The notes below the pieces were generated by a model that was given only the letters and a program-made list of their open reading frames with translations, made no database searches and was not told the origin of the DNA. The translations under genes were made by a program, and so were the position numbers. From assembly GCA_037176725.1 (NCBI GenBank), contig JAZBRS010000029.1:44650001-44714000 (forward strand): 64,000 bases of DNA. The letters run 5' to 3'. This DNA comes from Posidonia oceanica (lineage: Eukaryota; Streptophyta; Magnoliopsida; Alismatales; Posidoniaceae). Positions 44,073 to 55,402 of this stretch are shown one piece after another; position 1 is the first letter of the stretch; each line of letters begins with the position of its first letter.

Positions 44073-47000
44073 TGTAGTAATCCCGATGTTCAGATCGTCC
44101 ATGCACACTGCCAGGAGCTCACGTGCACCGATCAGAATCAGGCTCACTATAAGCAGCTATGTCCGAGGAGGAAGGTTCAACTCGAAAACACTTAAAACAG
44201 GGGAGAAAAGATAAGAAAAGAAGAAGATAATACAATTCAAAGTCGCCACCGTGTCTATTATCAGGAGACAAGGAAAATCGAGGGAAATGCGTGAGTTAAC
44301 ATGCAAAACCAAGCAAAAGATGCAATGCAGAGCAATGCAAAGGAAAACAAATGCAAATGAATGCAAATGAGATGACTCATGCCTAGGATAAGGGCAATAT
44401 GGTCATTGTGGGCCAAAAGACTGGGCAAGGACTCCTGTTACGTGCGGGGAAGGTGTTAGGCAGCCCCGACACGCCTGAGAATCGGTCTTTCTAGGCTTAC
44501 GCTCGCATACACAGGGAAATGCAGGTTTGAATGCTTAAATGCCAATGAATGCTTGAATGAATGCTCATAGGTGTGCTCTAAGTGGTGGGATGCAATGCAA
44601 GAAAGTAAACATGCAGTCTAAGTGCTCAGCAACGCTGTCTGTGTTCCAAACCAGTCGAAACCTGGCTCGCAAGAACTCCAGGCAGTAAGCATCACTGCCC
44701 TATATGCAAATGCAGACGGAAAAGCAAAACGACGGTAAAACCAAGCAATGCAAGCGACATGCAAGAGAAAACGACGTAAAACACACGAAACAATGCGAGA
44801 AACGAGAGCAGCACACAAAACGGTGCAAGAAAACGAGATCGGCACTCAAAACGGCGCAAAAGACAGAGCAGCACGCAAAACGGCGCAAAAGACAGAGCGA
44901 CACGTAAAACGGTGCCAAAAACAAAGCAGACACGCAAAACGGTGCCAAAAGAAAAGCGGACACGCAAAACGGTGCCAAAAAGCAAAGCCAACACGCAAAG
45001 CAGTGCCAAAGACAAAGTGGGCACGTAAAACGGTGCCAAAAGCAAAGCAGGCTCGCAAAACGGTACCAAAGACGAAGCGGACACGCAAAACGGTGCCAAA
45101 AAGAAAGCGAGCACGCAAAACGGTGCCAAAACAAGCGAGATAAAACATCGATAGAGCCATGCAGATGCAGACGCAAAGGAAAAGGGCAGGAGAAGCAAAA
45201 GGAAAGTAAACGGCGCAAGTGTGAGAACGAGCATTGTTTAAAGACCACGCAAAGTAGGTGTGAAGACCTACAAAGGGGAAGAGAAGCAAGTGGAAGGATT
45301 ACCACTGTTTTGTAACTGTTTCCCACCAAAATGTCCCACGATGTGTCTCGCACGCTGCCAAAAGCTCGCAATGCGATCGGATCGTGGAAAAGGGGGAAGA
45401 AAGTCGCAATTAATGGTGAATCCAGGGGAAACGCAACACAAAGCACTGGGAGTACGCGAAAGGAGGAAGCAGTGTTGATAGATAAGAAAAGGGAGTCCTA
45501 CTCTACATGCTCGAGGAAACAGAAAGCAAAAACGATGCATGCAATGCAAATGGTGTGCAAAGGAATGTTGTGCAAGGGTTCAGGAGGACTTACCTTAGAA
45601 ATCTAAAGCCTGATCTGAAAACCGCTTGGTCCATGCTGAGGAGCGCTCCGCCGGGGTCGTCTAGGTAGCTTGGTTGGGAAGATCCAACGGCCAGATCTAA
45701 AGATATCCCAGCTTCAAGGCAGAGGAGCCAGAACAAGGGAGAAGAATGGATCTAGGTGTACATGAGGTCCTAGGGGTGTGCACAACAGGTCCTCCCATGT
45801 GAATAGGAGCTAAGAATGCTTATGTGTGTGCAGGAATGCCAAATGCAAGAATGCATGAGTGCAATGCATGTAGAATGCAAGAAAAGACCTAGGGATGATT
45901 TTTCAGAAAACTTGGGAACTTATATGCAATTTTTGAAAAAGTAGGAGTCTAAATGCAAAGATTTATGCAAGGCTTTTGAAAACTGGAGGGTCTGAGTGCA
46001 ATTTTGCAAAATGCAGGGTTCAAAATGCAATTTTACAAGGTAAACATGCATTAGGACAAGGTTTGAAATCATATGGGGGATTGACATGCAATTTTGAAAT
46101 ATACAGGGTCTAAAATGCAATTTTGTAAGCAAAACAGTGGTCTTAATGGTCTGGGAATGCAAACAGATGACCTATATGCAATTTCTAAATATGCAGGGTC
46201 TAAAATGCAATTTTATAAGCAAAAGATGCATTTAAATGATTTTTATAAGCTTGCAGAGGACCTATGTGCAATTTTTAAAACAAGAAGGGGCTAAAATGCA
46301 ATTTTATAAGCAAAATATGCATTTAAATGCATGCTGTGCATTAATGAAGGACCTATATGCAAAAATCAGAAAGTATGGGGGAAATGATGCATTGTAGTAA
46401 GAAAAATTGAAAAATAAATGCATAAGTTAACAGAACAGTGGACTAAAGTGCAAATGGGGAAAACAGCAGGGTTTAAAAATGCAATTTACTAAGGTAAAAT
46501 ATAAGCATTAAATCAGATTATTGATTGAAGGACTAGCATGCAAAAATGGAAAACTAGAGGGCCAGAACTAAAATAAACACTAAAGGAAAACACTGTAGAG
46601 GGACTAACATGTAATTAATTAGTTTTTTAGATTTTTCATGCAATTTCATATGATTTAAATGCGGAATTAAATGAGTTTTAAACAGAGGCTGGACTAGAAT
46701 GCAATAAAGTAAAAATAGGGACTGAAAATGCAATTTAATAACAAAATAGCTTAGTAACAGAAAAATAAATGCACAGTGATCCACAGAACGACGACCACTG
46801 AAGCACAGCGCTACCAGTGGCCGTCGCGAGTGGAGGAGGGGTGCTGGGGACGTGCCGATCGGTTGGGGAGCTTCACCAAAGCTCGACGGACCTCGGAGCA
46901 GCATCACGGAGCCATGACGGAGCCTGGAGATGGCCGGAGAAGACAACGGAATAGTGTAGTCCAGAGGAAGACCATCCAGACGATCGGCGCGACGGGAGGG

Positions 47001-49935
47001 CATTCTGAAAGCACAGCTGCGCTCCCAGGACTCATGCGGACCTTGGACGACGATTGGAGTAGCGTTCTGCTGGCGGAGCGGCGATCCGAACTCAAAGCTC
47101 GCCGGAGAAGAAACAGTTGACTGCGGCGTTGACTCTGGAGAAGAGGCAGCGAAACCCTAGTCTAAAGGCCGGAAAAGCTGAAGGAGAGGAAGACTAATCT
47201 ACTAGTGCAGGAGAGTACCTGATTCGACGGTCGAATCCTTCCCCCGACGTCGACTGATTTAGCAGAAGACAGCGAGCTTCGTCTGAGCACTGCGGAGGTC
47301 GTCGATGGCTCAGGATTGCTGGGATCAACTCCTGGAGGTCCTTCGATGCTTCCTGAACGGCTGGAATGAAGCTCCGAAGATCGGTGGGGAGATTGGCACT
47401 TTTGGGTGCACAGCAAATGGCCGGAGGTGGGGAAGGATGTCCACTGCTCGCTGGCTCAATTGGAAGGTGGCGGTGTACTCCTGGATGATGGGTGAAGGGT
47501 TTTGAATGCTCAGGTGGGTCGATAGAGGGCTGAGGTGAAGATGGGTAGCTGGGTTGATTTTCTGGTAGAAGATGGGTTAAGTGTTTGAAGTGAAGTGCTC
47601 GGCCTGTGGTGAGGCTTAGAGCTGAAGCTCAGGTGGGTTTAGAAGGTTGGATTCTAGTGAGTTGCAGGGAGAAGTTTGGAGGGATTCGGTGGTCAGTGGT
47701 GCTCGGAATTTTGGGAGGGTGATGTTGCGTTCTGGAAAGGATTTCAGGAGATTGGGAATGGTTTCTTGGTTGGATTTGGGAGTGGAACGGGTGGAGTGTG
47801 TTGCTGGAAGTTGGTAGAATTTGGGGGATGAATTGGGAGCGGTTTGGATGGAGTTGAAGGCTCTGGATTGCAGTGGAATCGAAGGGAAAGAAGAGGCCAG
47901 AATTTGCAGAGGAAGAAGGAGAGGATTGGGTGCTCTTGGGGCTCTGAATTCTCTCACTCTCTCGGGACGACAAAAAGGCGTTGAAGGAGGAAGAGGCTGG
48001 AGGCTTTATCAGGGGGCACGACTGGAGGTTGAGTGCACGGTGGGAATTCAAATTCCACCGGCGGGAGCAATGGCTGCAGCAGCGAAGGACGACCGGCGGT
48101 GACGGCAATCAATGCCCCCCAGAAATCCTGCTGAGAGCTGAGAGAGGGGGAGTGAGCTGGATGCTGATGGTTATCGGGAGGGAAGGATTGAAATCGAATT
48201 TGAAGAGGTGGAGGGAGATGGCTGGCACGGGAAAAACTGTGGAAGAAGAAGAAGGAGGGAAGGAGGAAGAAGGAAGCGAACGGGCTGGGCCGCACGTGAA
48301 AAAAAAAAAGAAAAAAAGAAAGGAAGAAGGAAGGGAAGGAGAGGAACGGGCTGGACTGGGCCCAGGAAAAGAATAGAAAGAAAAATAGAAAGAAAGGAAG
48401 AAAGGATGGAAGGGAAAGAGGAAGGGAAAGAAGAAAAATAAATTAGATAAAAATAAAATAAAAATAGAAAAGATTTTTAGAATGATTGTGTTTTAAGTTA
48501 GGACTTTAATTAAGTTTTTTAATAATGATTGTTTTTGATTAGTTAATTAGGTTTAAAGAGATTTAGTTTTGATTAGGGTTTTTAGGGTTTTCTTTGTTTT
48601 TGATTTGTTTTTTATTTTGATTAAATGTTTGTCTTTTAAGTTGTTTTTTAATTATGTTTTTCTTGTTAAGTACTTGGGATGTTAATTAGGATTTTTTAAA
48701 GTTTGTTTTTAGATTAATTAGGGTGAGTTTTAGATTTTTGATTTTAGTCTTTTTTCCTTAAGTCTTCTTTGATTTGTTTTTTATTCTTGTTTGTTAAGTT
48801 CTTTTAATATTTTTTTAGTTAAGTTTTCTTGTTAAGTTTTGATTAGGTGTTTTTGGATTTTTTATTGTTTTTTTTTATTTTTTAATCAAGTTTTCGAATT
48901 GTTTCTTTTAGAATTGTTAAGTTTACGTTTTTTCCTTAATTACTAGCCTTAGCATTTCTTAAGTGTTTCCTTTCTTTCAGGATTTGTTTTCTTGATTGTT
49001 TTTTAATAGGATTTTACTTTTACTTGTTTTGATTACATTTTGGTTTTTCCTTGATTTTACAGTATTTTCCATTTGTTTGTTTTGCATTTTTAAGTTGCAT
49101 TCTTAGTTTTCCATTTTAGCTAGATTTAGTTAGGTTTTTGGTTTTTAATGGTTTGTTTAAGTTTTTAATTATTTCTTTTAGGGCTTTAGTTTGCTTTCCT
49201 TTTGTTTTAGAGTTTTAGAGGTTTTTAAGGATTTTTTAGGGATTTAGTAGAAGGAAGGAAAAGAAAAGGGAAAGAAAGATGAAAAGGGAGAAATGGAGGA
49301 GTAAAGAGGAAAAGAGAGGAGTTGAAAGAAAATAATTTTTTGAAAGTCAAAGAAAATGCTAAAAATAAGATAAAAATAAAAATAAGATTGAGAAGAGATA
49401 GATGCACAAGGGAGCCCCACCGCCAGGCAAGAAGAAGGGAGAGAAGGGGGTGAAAAGAGGGAGGATAATCAGGAGAGAGAGAGGAGAGAGAAAAGAATAA
49501 CCCAAGATAGAGAAAAGGATAATTTGGATAAATGGAGGGGTTAGAAGTTTTGGGAAGAGGTGAAATTTGGGGAGTGTGTGGCCTAGGGTCCCTAGTGTTG
49601 GACCTAGGGTTTTGGTTTAGTTTTGGGAAAGTTTTGGAAGGGTTTTGTGGTGTAGAAAAATGGTAGCTTTACCTAGATTTTCTAGGGTTTTTGGGAGTGG
49701 TTTTGGGTTGAAAATTTCTAAGTGTTTGGGTAGGTTTGCCAAGTTGGGGATGGTGAGTTTTCTTATGGTTTTTGGATGGGTTTTGGGCTAGGAAAAGGGG
49801 TGTAATCTTAGGTCAAGTTTAGGCTTGTTTTGAAGGGTAGGATGAAAAGGAATGTGTAGTTTTGACCTAGATTTAGATCCAAAAGCTACCAGGAGATTCC
49901 AATTGATTCAAGCCTGTCAAAATGGGGTGTCAACA
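44073..49935 (-). mobile_element. 5' LTR of element B
   Basis: 5863 bp, partner of 22908-28792. Plus-strand left end TGTAGTAATCCCGATG, right end GGGGTGTCAACA. The minisatellite (44812-45138), ATGCAATTTT repeats (45890-46740), GC-rich block (46780-48290) and purine/T-rich blocks follow in the same order as in the 3' LTR. A TGATAAAGCCTCC motif on the minus strand near 48000 (the solo LTR has TTGATAAAAGCCTC at about 55627) is a possible TATA box; this is a guess. Confidence 0.95.
44812..45138. repeat. 30-bp minisatellite in 5' LTR of element B
   Basis: About eleven copies of the CACGCAAAACGGTGCCAAA-type unit, the partner of 23635-23970. Individual units differ between the two LTRs more than the surrounding AT-rich sequence does. 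Confidence 0.88.
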
Positions 49936-49940
49936 CCTGC
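49936..49940. repeat. Right target-site duplication of element B
   Basis: CCTGC, paired with CCTGT at 22903-22907. Confidence 0.65.
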
Positions 49941-52720
49941 TGTTGGGGGTTGGGTTGTTGGTGAAGGTTGGCTTGCTGGTGGAGGTTGGCTTGCTAGTGG
50001 AGTTGGTTCTGGGCAGTTGGGCCTGGCTACTGCGGCCGTAGGTCTGTAGACCCTCCCCGACCGCGTGACCTCCGTACACATCTCTGCGGCGTAGTCGTAT
50101 GGGACACGGTGGGTATCCCTGGTCAGGTTGACTACCAACGGAGCACGAGCTGCGAGCTCGAGAGGGGCTGCCAGGGTGTTTGCTGGATGGTGGAGGGATA
50201 TGGGATGCTGCAGGGAACACTGTGATGGCTCTGGTTGGGGCCTGACTTGCAGGCAAATTGGGGATTGAGCCTTTGGTTGCATGGTGGGATTCACGGCAAC
50301 ACGCTTCGGCTTGGCATCCAGTCAGATCATGTGAATCCCCAACTTGGAACCAACAAGTGTCGCATGATAAAGGGAAGAAGAAACAGGTTCAAAAATATAC
50401 TGGATGAGATTAGAGGGATCCACTACAGACATAGTGGACCCAGAGGAGAAGATGGAATGCACTCCTGAGGTCCCCGCGCCTCCCGGGCCAGAATGCTCCG
50501 GCAAAGGCTGGTGGACAATACTAGGATTGGGGGTGCTGACTCTAATGCAGATGTGGATGCTGATGGAGGAGTGGATGTTGATGCTGCCTCCTGTGTATTG
50601 ATCACGATGACCTTTCGGTCGATCAAATCCTGCACGGCGCCCCGCAGAGTAAAGCAACTATCCGTCAAGTGCCCCGCGACTCGATGGAAGTTGCAGAAAA
50701 GACCTGCTTTGTACCACCTCGGAAGGGGGTCTAGCAGTGGGCGGATCTCGAGGAGCATGAGGTGACGCAACCTTAGGAAAGACGACGCCCAGCGGTTCTA
50801 CTAGTGGAGTGAAGCGACGCTGATGCTAGTAAGGCCGTCTCTGCCCTTGGTGTTGTCCTTGCTCGACCGGTGCGACAGGGTAGACCAGTCGAGCGGTGGT
50901 GGTGATCTGTGGAGTGTGTGGTGCACTAGGTGCAAGTGTGTAAATTACCTGATTTGGGCCAGGCTGAGCCACCATGTGAACGGGAGCGGCGTAAGAGTCA
51001 ACGTATGCCATGGTAGTCCGCAGAGGATCCCTCCTCTTGGGGTTGTTGTTGCAGTTGCCGCTGTTGTTATTGGTGTTGCTGCTGCTACCGCCATGGCTGC
51101 TACTGGAGGCGGCAGCCTGCTTGGCGAAGGCGGAGAGTGCTGGGAAGTTGCCGCTCCATAGGGAGCTCTCCACACGAGTGGCAGTCCAAATCAGTGATGC
51201 AAAAGTGGTGACTGGCTGAATGGCAAGCAGAGCTCCAGTGGATGGCTGTGCGCCTCGGATCATGTCTCGATAGATTCCTTGTCAAAGGGTCTATCACGAA
51301 CTTGCAAGGGAAGGGCGCGCCAACGGCCAACGTACTCCCTGAACAGCTCATTGGTTCTCTGCTTGATGGCGAAAAGGTCCTCGCGCTTAGGAACCAAGTC
51401 GAGATTGAAGGAGTACTGCTCCAGGAATGCCCTGCTAAGGTCGTTCCAAGTCTTAATGGTGGCCATATCAAGTGATGTAAACCACTTGAGGGCTGGGCCA
51501 GTGAGACTCTTCTAGAACAGGAGGATCAACAACTTGTCGTCAGCCTGAAGCTGAGCAAGGTCTTCGTAATACGCCTTCATGTGAGCAATGGGGCAGCCCC
51601 TACCATTATACTTTTTAAAATCCGGGATACAGAAATTTAGTGGGAGCACTGCCTCTGGAGAGTAACAGAGGTCCCAGAATTTGTAGGAGTGGAGGTCTGT
51701 GCCCTACACTTGACGAAGTGCCTTCTCCAGAACGGCAAACCTGTTGTCGTAGGGATCTGGATTTGCTGCCGAAGGTGATGGGGCAGTGGGGGCAGGGACC
51801 ACATACGCCAACTGGGTCACATCGAGGTGCTCCTCCAGATCCACCATCGCGTCGCCTGGTGGCGCGACGTGATGGCCGGCGTATCCGTGCATGGGTGCAA
51901 TGTGTGCAGTGAGTGGTGCTACGTATGCATGAGAAGGAAACTGCTGATGCATAGGCTAAGGGTAGGCATGATGCTGTGCCATGTGTGGTGTAGAGTGTGG
52001 GAGCAGTAGCTGCTGGAATGGCACGGTGCTAGGCAGTGGGCTAGAGGGGTACTACGCTCCAGCTAGCCCGAGGGGCTGGCCACTAGGTGGTGGAGAGATA
52101 TGCTGTGCAATGAGTGATGTGAATGTAGAGGGCGAAGGCTGCACCCCTATCACCAAAGCAGAGAGCAGCTGAGGTGATGGCTAGGGCGGCGGTGCAGTGG
52201 GGAAAGCCTGGAATGCAGGAGCAGGGTGCAGAGGAACCTCAGGAGCAGAGGGAGCCAAAGGGGGCGAGCAGATAGAGCCATGCCCTGGAAAACCTGGGCA
52301 AGCTCCATCAAACGCTGCTATTGCACTTCAGGAGGCCCGTCAGTGGGGATGCTGAAGTGCAATGCCGGCAGGGGACCATATCCAAGAGGTGAGGACACAA
52401 ACTGTCCAAGAGGCAGGGATCCTATAGAAGAGGTCCCCGCAGCAGAGCCAGTGCCATAAATGATATAGTCCTGGGGGTCAGTGGCAATCGGTACAGTCTC
52501 CGGGATACGAGTGGTAGTCACCAAGGTGGCCTCGGTAACAGGATTCCGAGGGACATAGGCCTGCCAAAGCCCTACAGGATGCAGGGGTGTCAGACACCAA
52601 AGGGTAGAACCCTGGTGTCACAAGGGGCACAAAAGGAGTCAAAACGAGAGTCGGAGGGACCGAAGTGGAAATCCCCTCTAGCGCAGCAGAGAGCTGGGGC
52701 TCACCGACGAACTGGGCCAT
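49936..52720 (-). pseudogene. Gag and protease N-terminus of element C
   Basis: Starts MAQFVGEP at 52720. The gag core follows (WNDLSRAFLEQYSFNLDLV, FREYVGRWRALPLQV, 51300-51440), then SLWSGNFPALSAFAKQAA, a zinc-like CNFHRVAGHLTDSC (50650-50700), and the pre-protease region RAPLVVNLTRDTHRVPYDYA (50080-50140). At least five frameshifts or stops split it; TAG at 51512-51514 is at the same codon as in B. The gene is cut at 49936 by element B and continues at 22907. Confidence 0.85.
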
Positions 52721-53842
52721 AACTAACCGAGAGCGAGTGAGAATAGGGCTGCGACGAGAAAGTGGAGGACGACACCTACAGGGAGCTATCGTCGCAAAGA
52801 CGAGTAGCTCGAAAGAGGAGGATCGAGAACAGACGTCACAACAGGGGCGTCAGTGAAAAGAAGAACTCAAGCTCTGACTAGGGAACCCGCTCACTGACCT
52901 CTGCTACAAACAAAGCAAACAGGCATTAAAACCTGAAGGAAAATGCAAATGTTTAATTAGTGGTATGAATGTCAAACATGCAAATGTATGCTCTCTAGCA
53001 TGCTCTCTCTCACCAATCTAGTGTGTCCTAGTAGGTCATCTACTTCGGACTCTCACAGGTGTATGAGTCACCGACTCAAGTAGAAAGTAAGGTCACTACT
53101 CTAAATCCTGGCCAAAGCTCAAGCAGTGAACGGGTGGTGCGTTAGGAGCCTTGGCCCTGCCAAAGCATGGGTTGTACCCTCTACTAACACCGACGCGACC
53201 CCTGACAAGGGGGACAGACCGACCAAGTCATGCCGCACCAAAGCGTCAGAACAAGAGACCAGAACTGTCCTTCTCAGACTGGTAGGTGGACTCAGATGAG
53301 AAGATGCATGCCCTATAAGATGATTCATGCAAATGATTAAAGTTTTTTATCTTGCATGTTTTATTAACCCAAAGGGGGTGAATGTGTGATAGCACCTCTA
53401 GTTGCTCCTAGATTCAATTTTTACTTGCTATTTTTAGTTTACCATGGGGGAAGCAACCAGTCTCTAGTTGTCCTTAGACCTAAAGTGAAAGGGAAAGAAA
53501 ACATCCAAACATGGCAAGCAAACAACACACATTATCACAAAAGGCATGCGCAGGGTATGTGTTGGTGTTGTGGACATGATAGTAAAAAGAAAGCACTCAT
53601 CATGTCAAAAAGCAGGTATACATGGCATGTGCATGTGTGGTGGCATTGCAACTGTGTAAAAGAAAGCAATTACCACTCAAAAGGCATGTATAAAGCATAA
53701 CCAAAGCAAACAAAGGCAATGTAAGTAATAAGGCATGTAAACAAGCGTAAGGCAAGCAAAAAGCAAGGCAGCAGGCATAAGGCAAGCAAAAATGTGAAAT
53801 CCAAGCAAGCAAGAAAGCCAAAAATGAAAGCTGGAGTCTAAA
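52721..53842 (-). other. Leader of element C
   Basis: About 1.1 kb without a gene, collinear with the leaders of A and B. Confidence 0.6.
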
Positions 53843-53861
53843 ATCCCCAGTGGAGTCGCCA
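53843..53861 (-). other. Primer-binding site of element C (tRNA-Arg)
   Basis: Minus strand TGGCGACTCCACTGGGGAT, identical to the tRNA-Arg(ACG) complement except one transition at the CpG. This is the longest match of the three copies. Confidence 0.88.
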
Positions 53862-53928
53862 GCCTGTGAGTGCCTGATCCCTGGGAGATCTGGACCGGCG
53901 AGGGTCGGAATAGAGAGAGGTCTTCATG

Positions 53929-53933
53929 GATAG
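53929..53933. repeat. Left target-site duplication of the solo LTR
   Basis: GATAG, identical to 59786-59790. Confidence 0.92.
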
Positions 53934-55360
53934 TGTTGACACCCCATTTTGATAGGCTTGAATCAATTGGAATCTTCTGGTGACTTTTGGATCCAAACCT
54001 AAGTCAAAACTATACATTCCCCAATTTTCACCCCTTTTCAAAACTTCTAAACCCTCCATTTACCCAAATTATCCTTTTCTCTCTCTTAGATTATTCTTTT
54101 CTCTCTCCTCTCTCTCTCCTGATTATCCTCCTTTTTTTCACCCGCTTCTCTCCCTTTTTCTTGCCTGGCTATGGGCCCCCTTGTGCTTCTATCTCTTCTC
54201 AATCTTATTCCTATTTTTATCTTATTTATAGCATTTTCTTTGACCTTCAAAAAAATTATTTTCTTTCAACTCCTCTCTTTCCTTTTTATTCCTCCATTTC
54301 TCCCTTTTCCTCTTCCTTCTAATTTCCTTTTCCTTTCTCTTACTAAATCCCTAAAAAATCCTTAAAAACCTCTAAAACTCTAAAACAAGAGGAAAGCAAA
54401 CCAAAACCCTAAAAGAAATAATTAAAAACATTAAGCAAACAATTAAAAAACAAAAGCCTAACTAAATCTAACTAAAATGGAAAACTCAGAGTGCAACTTA
54501 AAAATGCAAAACAAACAAAAACAAAATGTTGTAAAATCAAGAAAAAACTAAAATGTAACCAAAACAAGCAAAAGTAAAAACCCTACTAAAAAATAATCAA
54601 AAACAAATCCTAAAAAGAAAAGAAAACAATTAAAGAAAAAAAACACTAAGACAATCACTTAAGGAAAAGAGAAACCTAACTTAACAAATTTAAAAAGAAT
54701 AATTCAAAAACCTAACTAAAAGAAAAAACAAACAATCAAAAATCTAAAAACACTTAATTAAAAACTTAACAAGAAAACTTAATTAAAAAAATATTAAAAG
54801 AACTTAACAAACAAAAATCAAAAACAAATCAAAGAAGACTTAAGAAAAAAGACTAAAATCCAAAAATCTAAAACTCACTCTAATTAATCTAAAAACAAAC
54901 TCTAAAAAAATCCTAATTAGCACCCCAAGTACTTAACAAGAAAAACATAATTAAAAAAAAATAACTTAAAAGACTTAACAAACATTTAATCAAAATCAAA
55001 AACAAATCAAAACAATGAAAACCCTAAAAACCCTAATCAAAACTAAATCCATTTAAACCTAATTAACTAATCAAAAACAATCATTAAAAACTTAATCAAA
55101 GTCCTAACTTAAAACACAATCATTCTATAACTTTTTCTATTTTTATTTTATTTTTATCAATTTTATTTCCTTCTTCTTTCTCTTCCTCTTCCCTTTCCTT
55201 CCTTTCTTCCTTTCTTTCTATTTTTTCTTTCTTTTCCTGCTGGGCCCAGTCTAGCCCATTGTCCCCGCCATCTCTCCCTCTTCCCTTCCTTCTTTTCTTT
55301 CTTGCTTTTTTTTTCTTTTTCTCCGCACGGCCCGACCCGCACAGCCTTCTTCCCTCCTCC

Positions 55361-55402
55361 TTCTTCTTCTTCTTCTTCTTCTTCTTCTTCTTCTTCTTCT
55401 TC
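55361..55402 (+). repeat. (TTC)n microsatellite in the solo LTR
   Basis: About 14 perfect TTC repeats inside a pyrimidine-rich block. The B LTRs have only short GAA tracts at the equivalent place. Confidence 0.93.

Larger units (their letters stand above)
22908..49935 (-). mobile_element. Element B: 27-kb Tat/Ogre-like LTR retrotransposon with PMD ORF
   Basis: 27,028 bp from LTR end to LTR end. It has two near-identical LTRs (44073-49935 as 5' LTR, 22908-28792 as 3' LTR), a PBS (44054-44071) and a polypurine tract (28793-28806). On the minus strand the order is gag (42779 to 40840), protease, linker, RT, RNase H, archaeal RNase H and integrase (ending 34507), a plant-mobile-domain-like ORF (33046-31853), hairpin arrays (31600-28800), then the LTR. 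It is inserted in the protease region of element C with a 4/5 target duplication. The pro-pol frame has about eleven in-frame stops but no frameshift. Confidence 0.95.
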
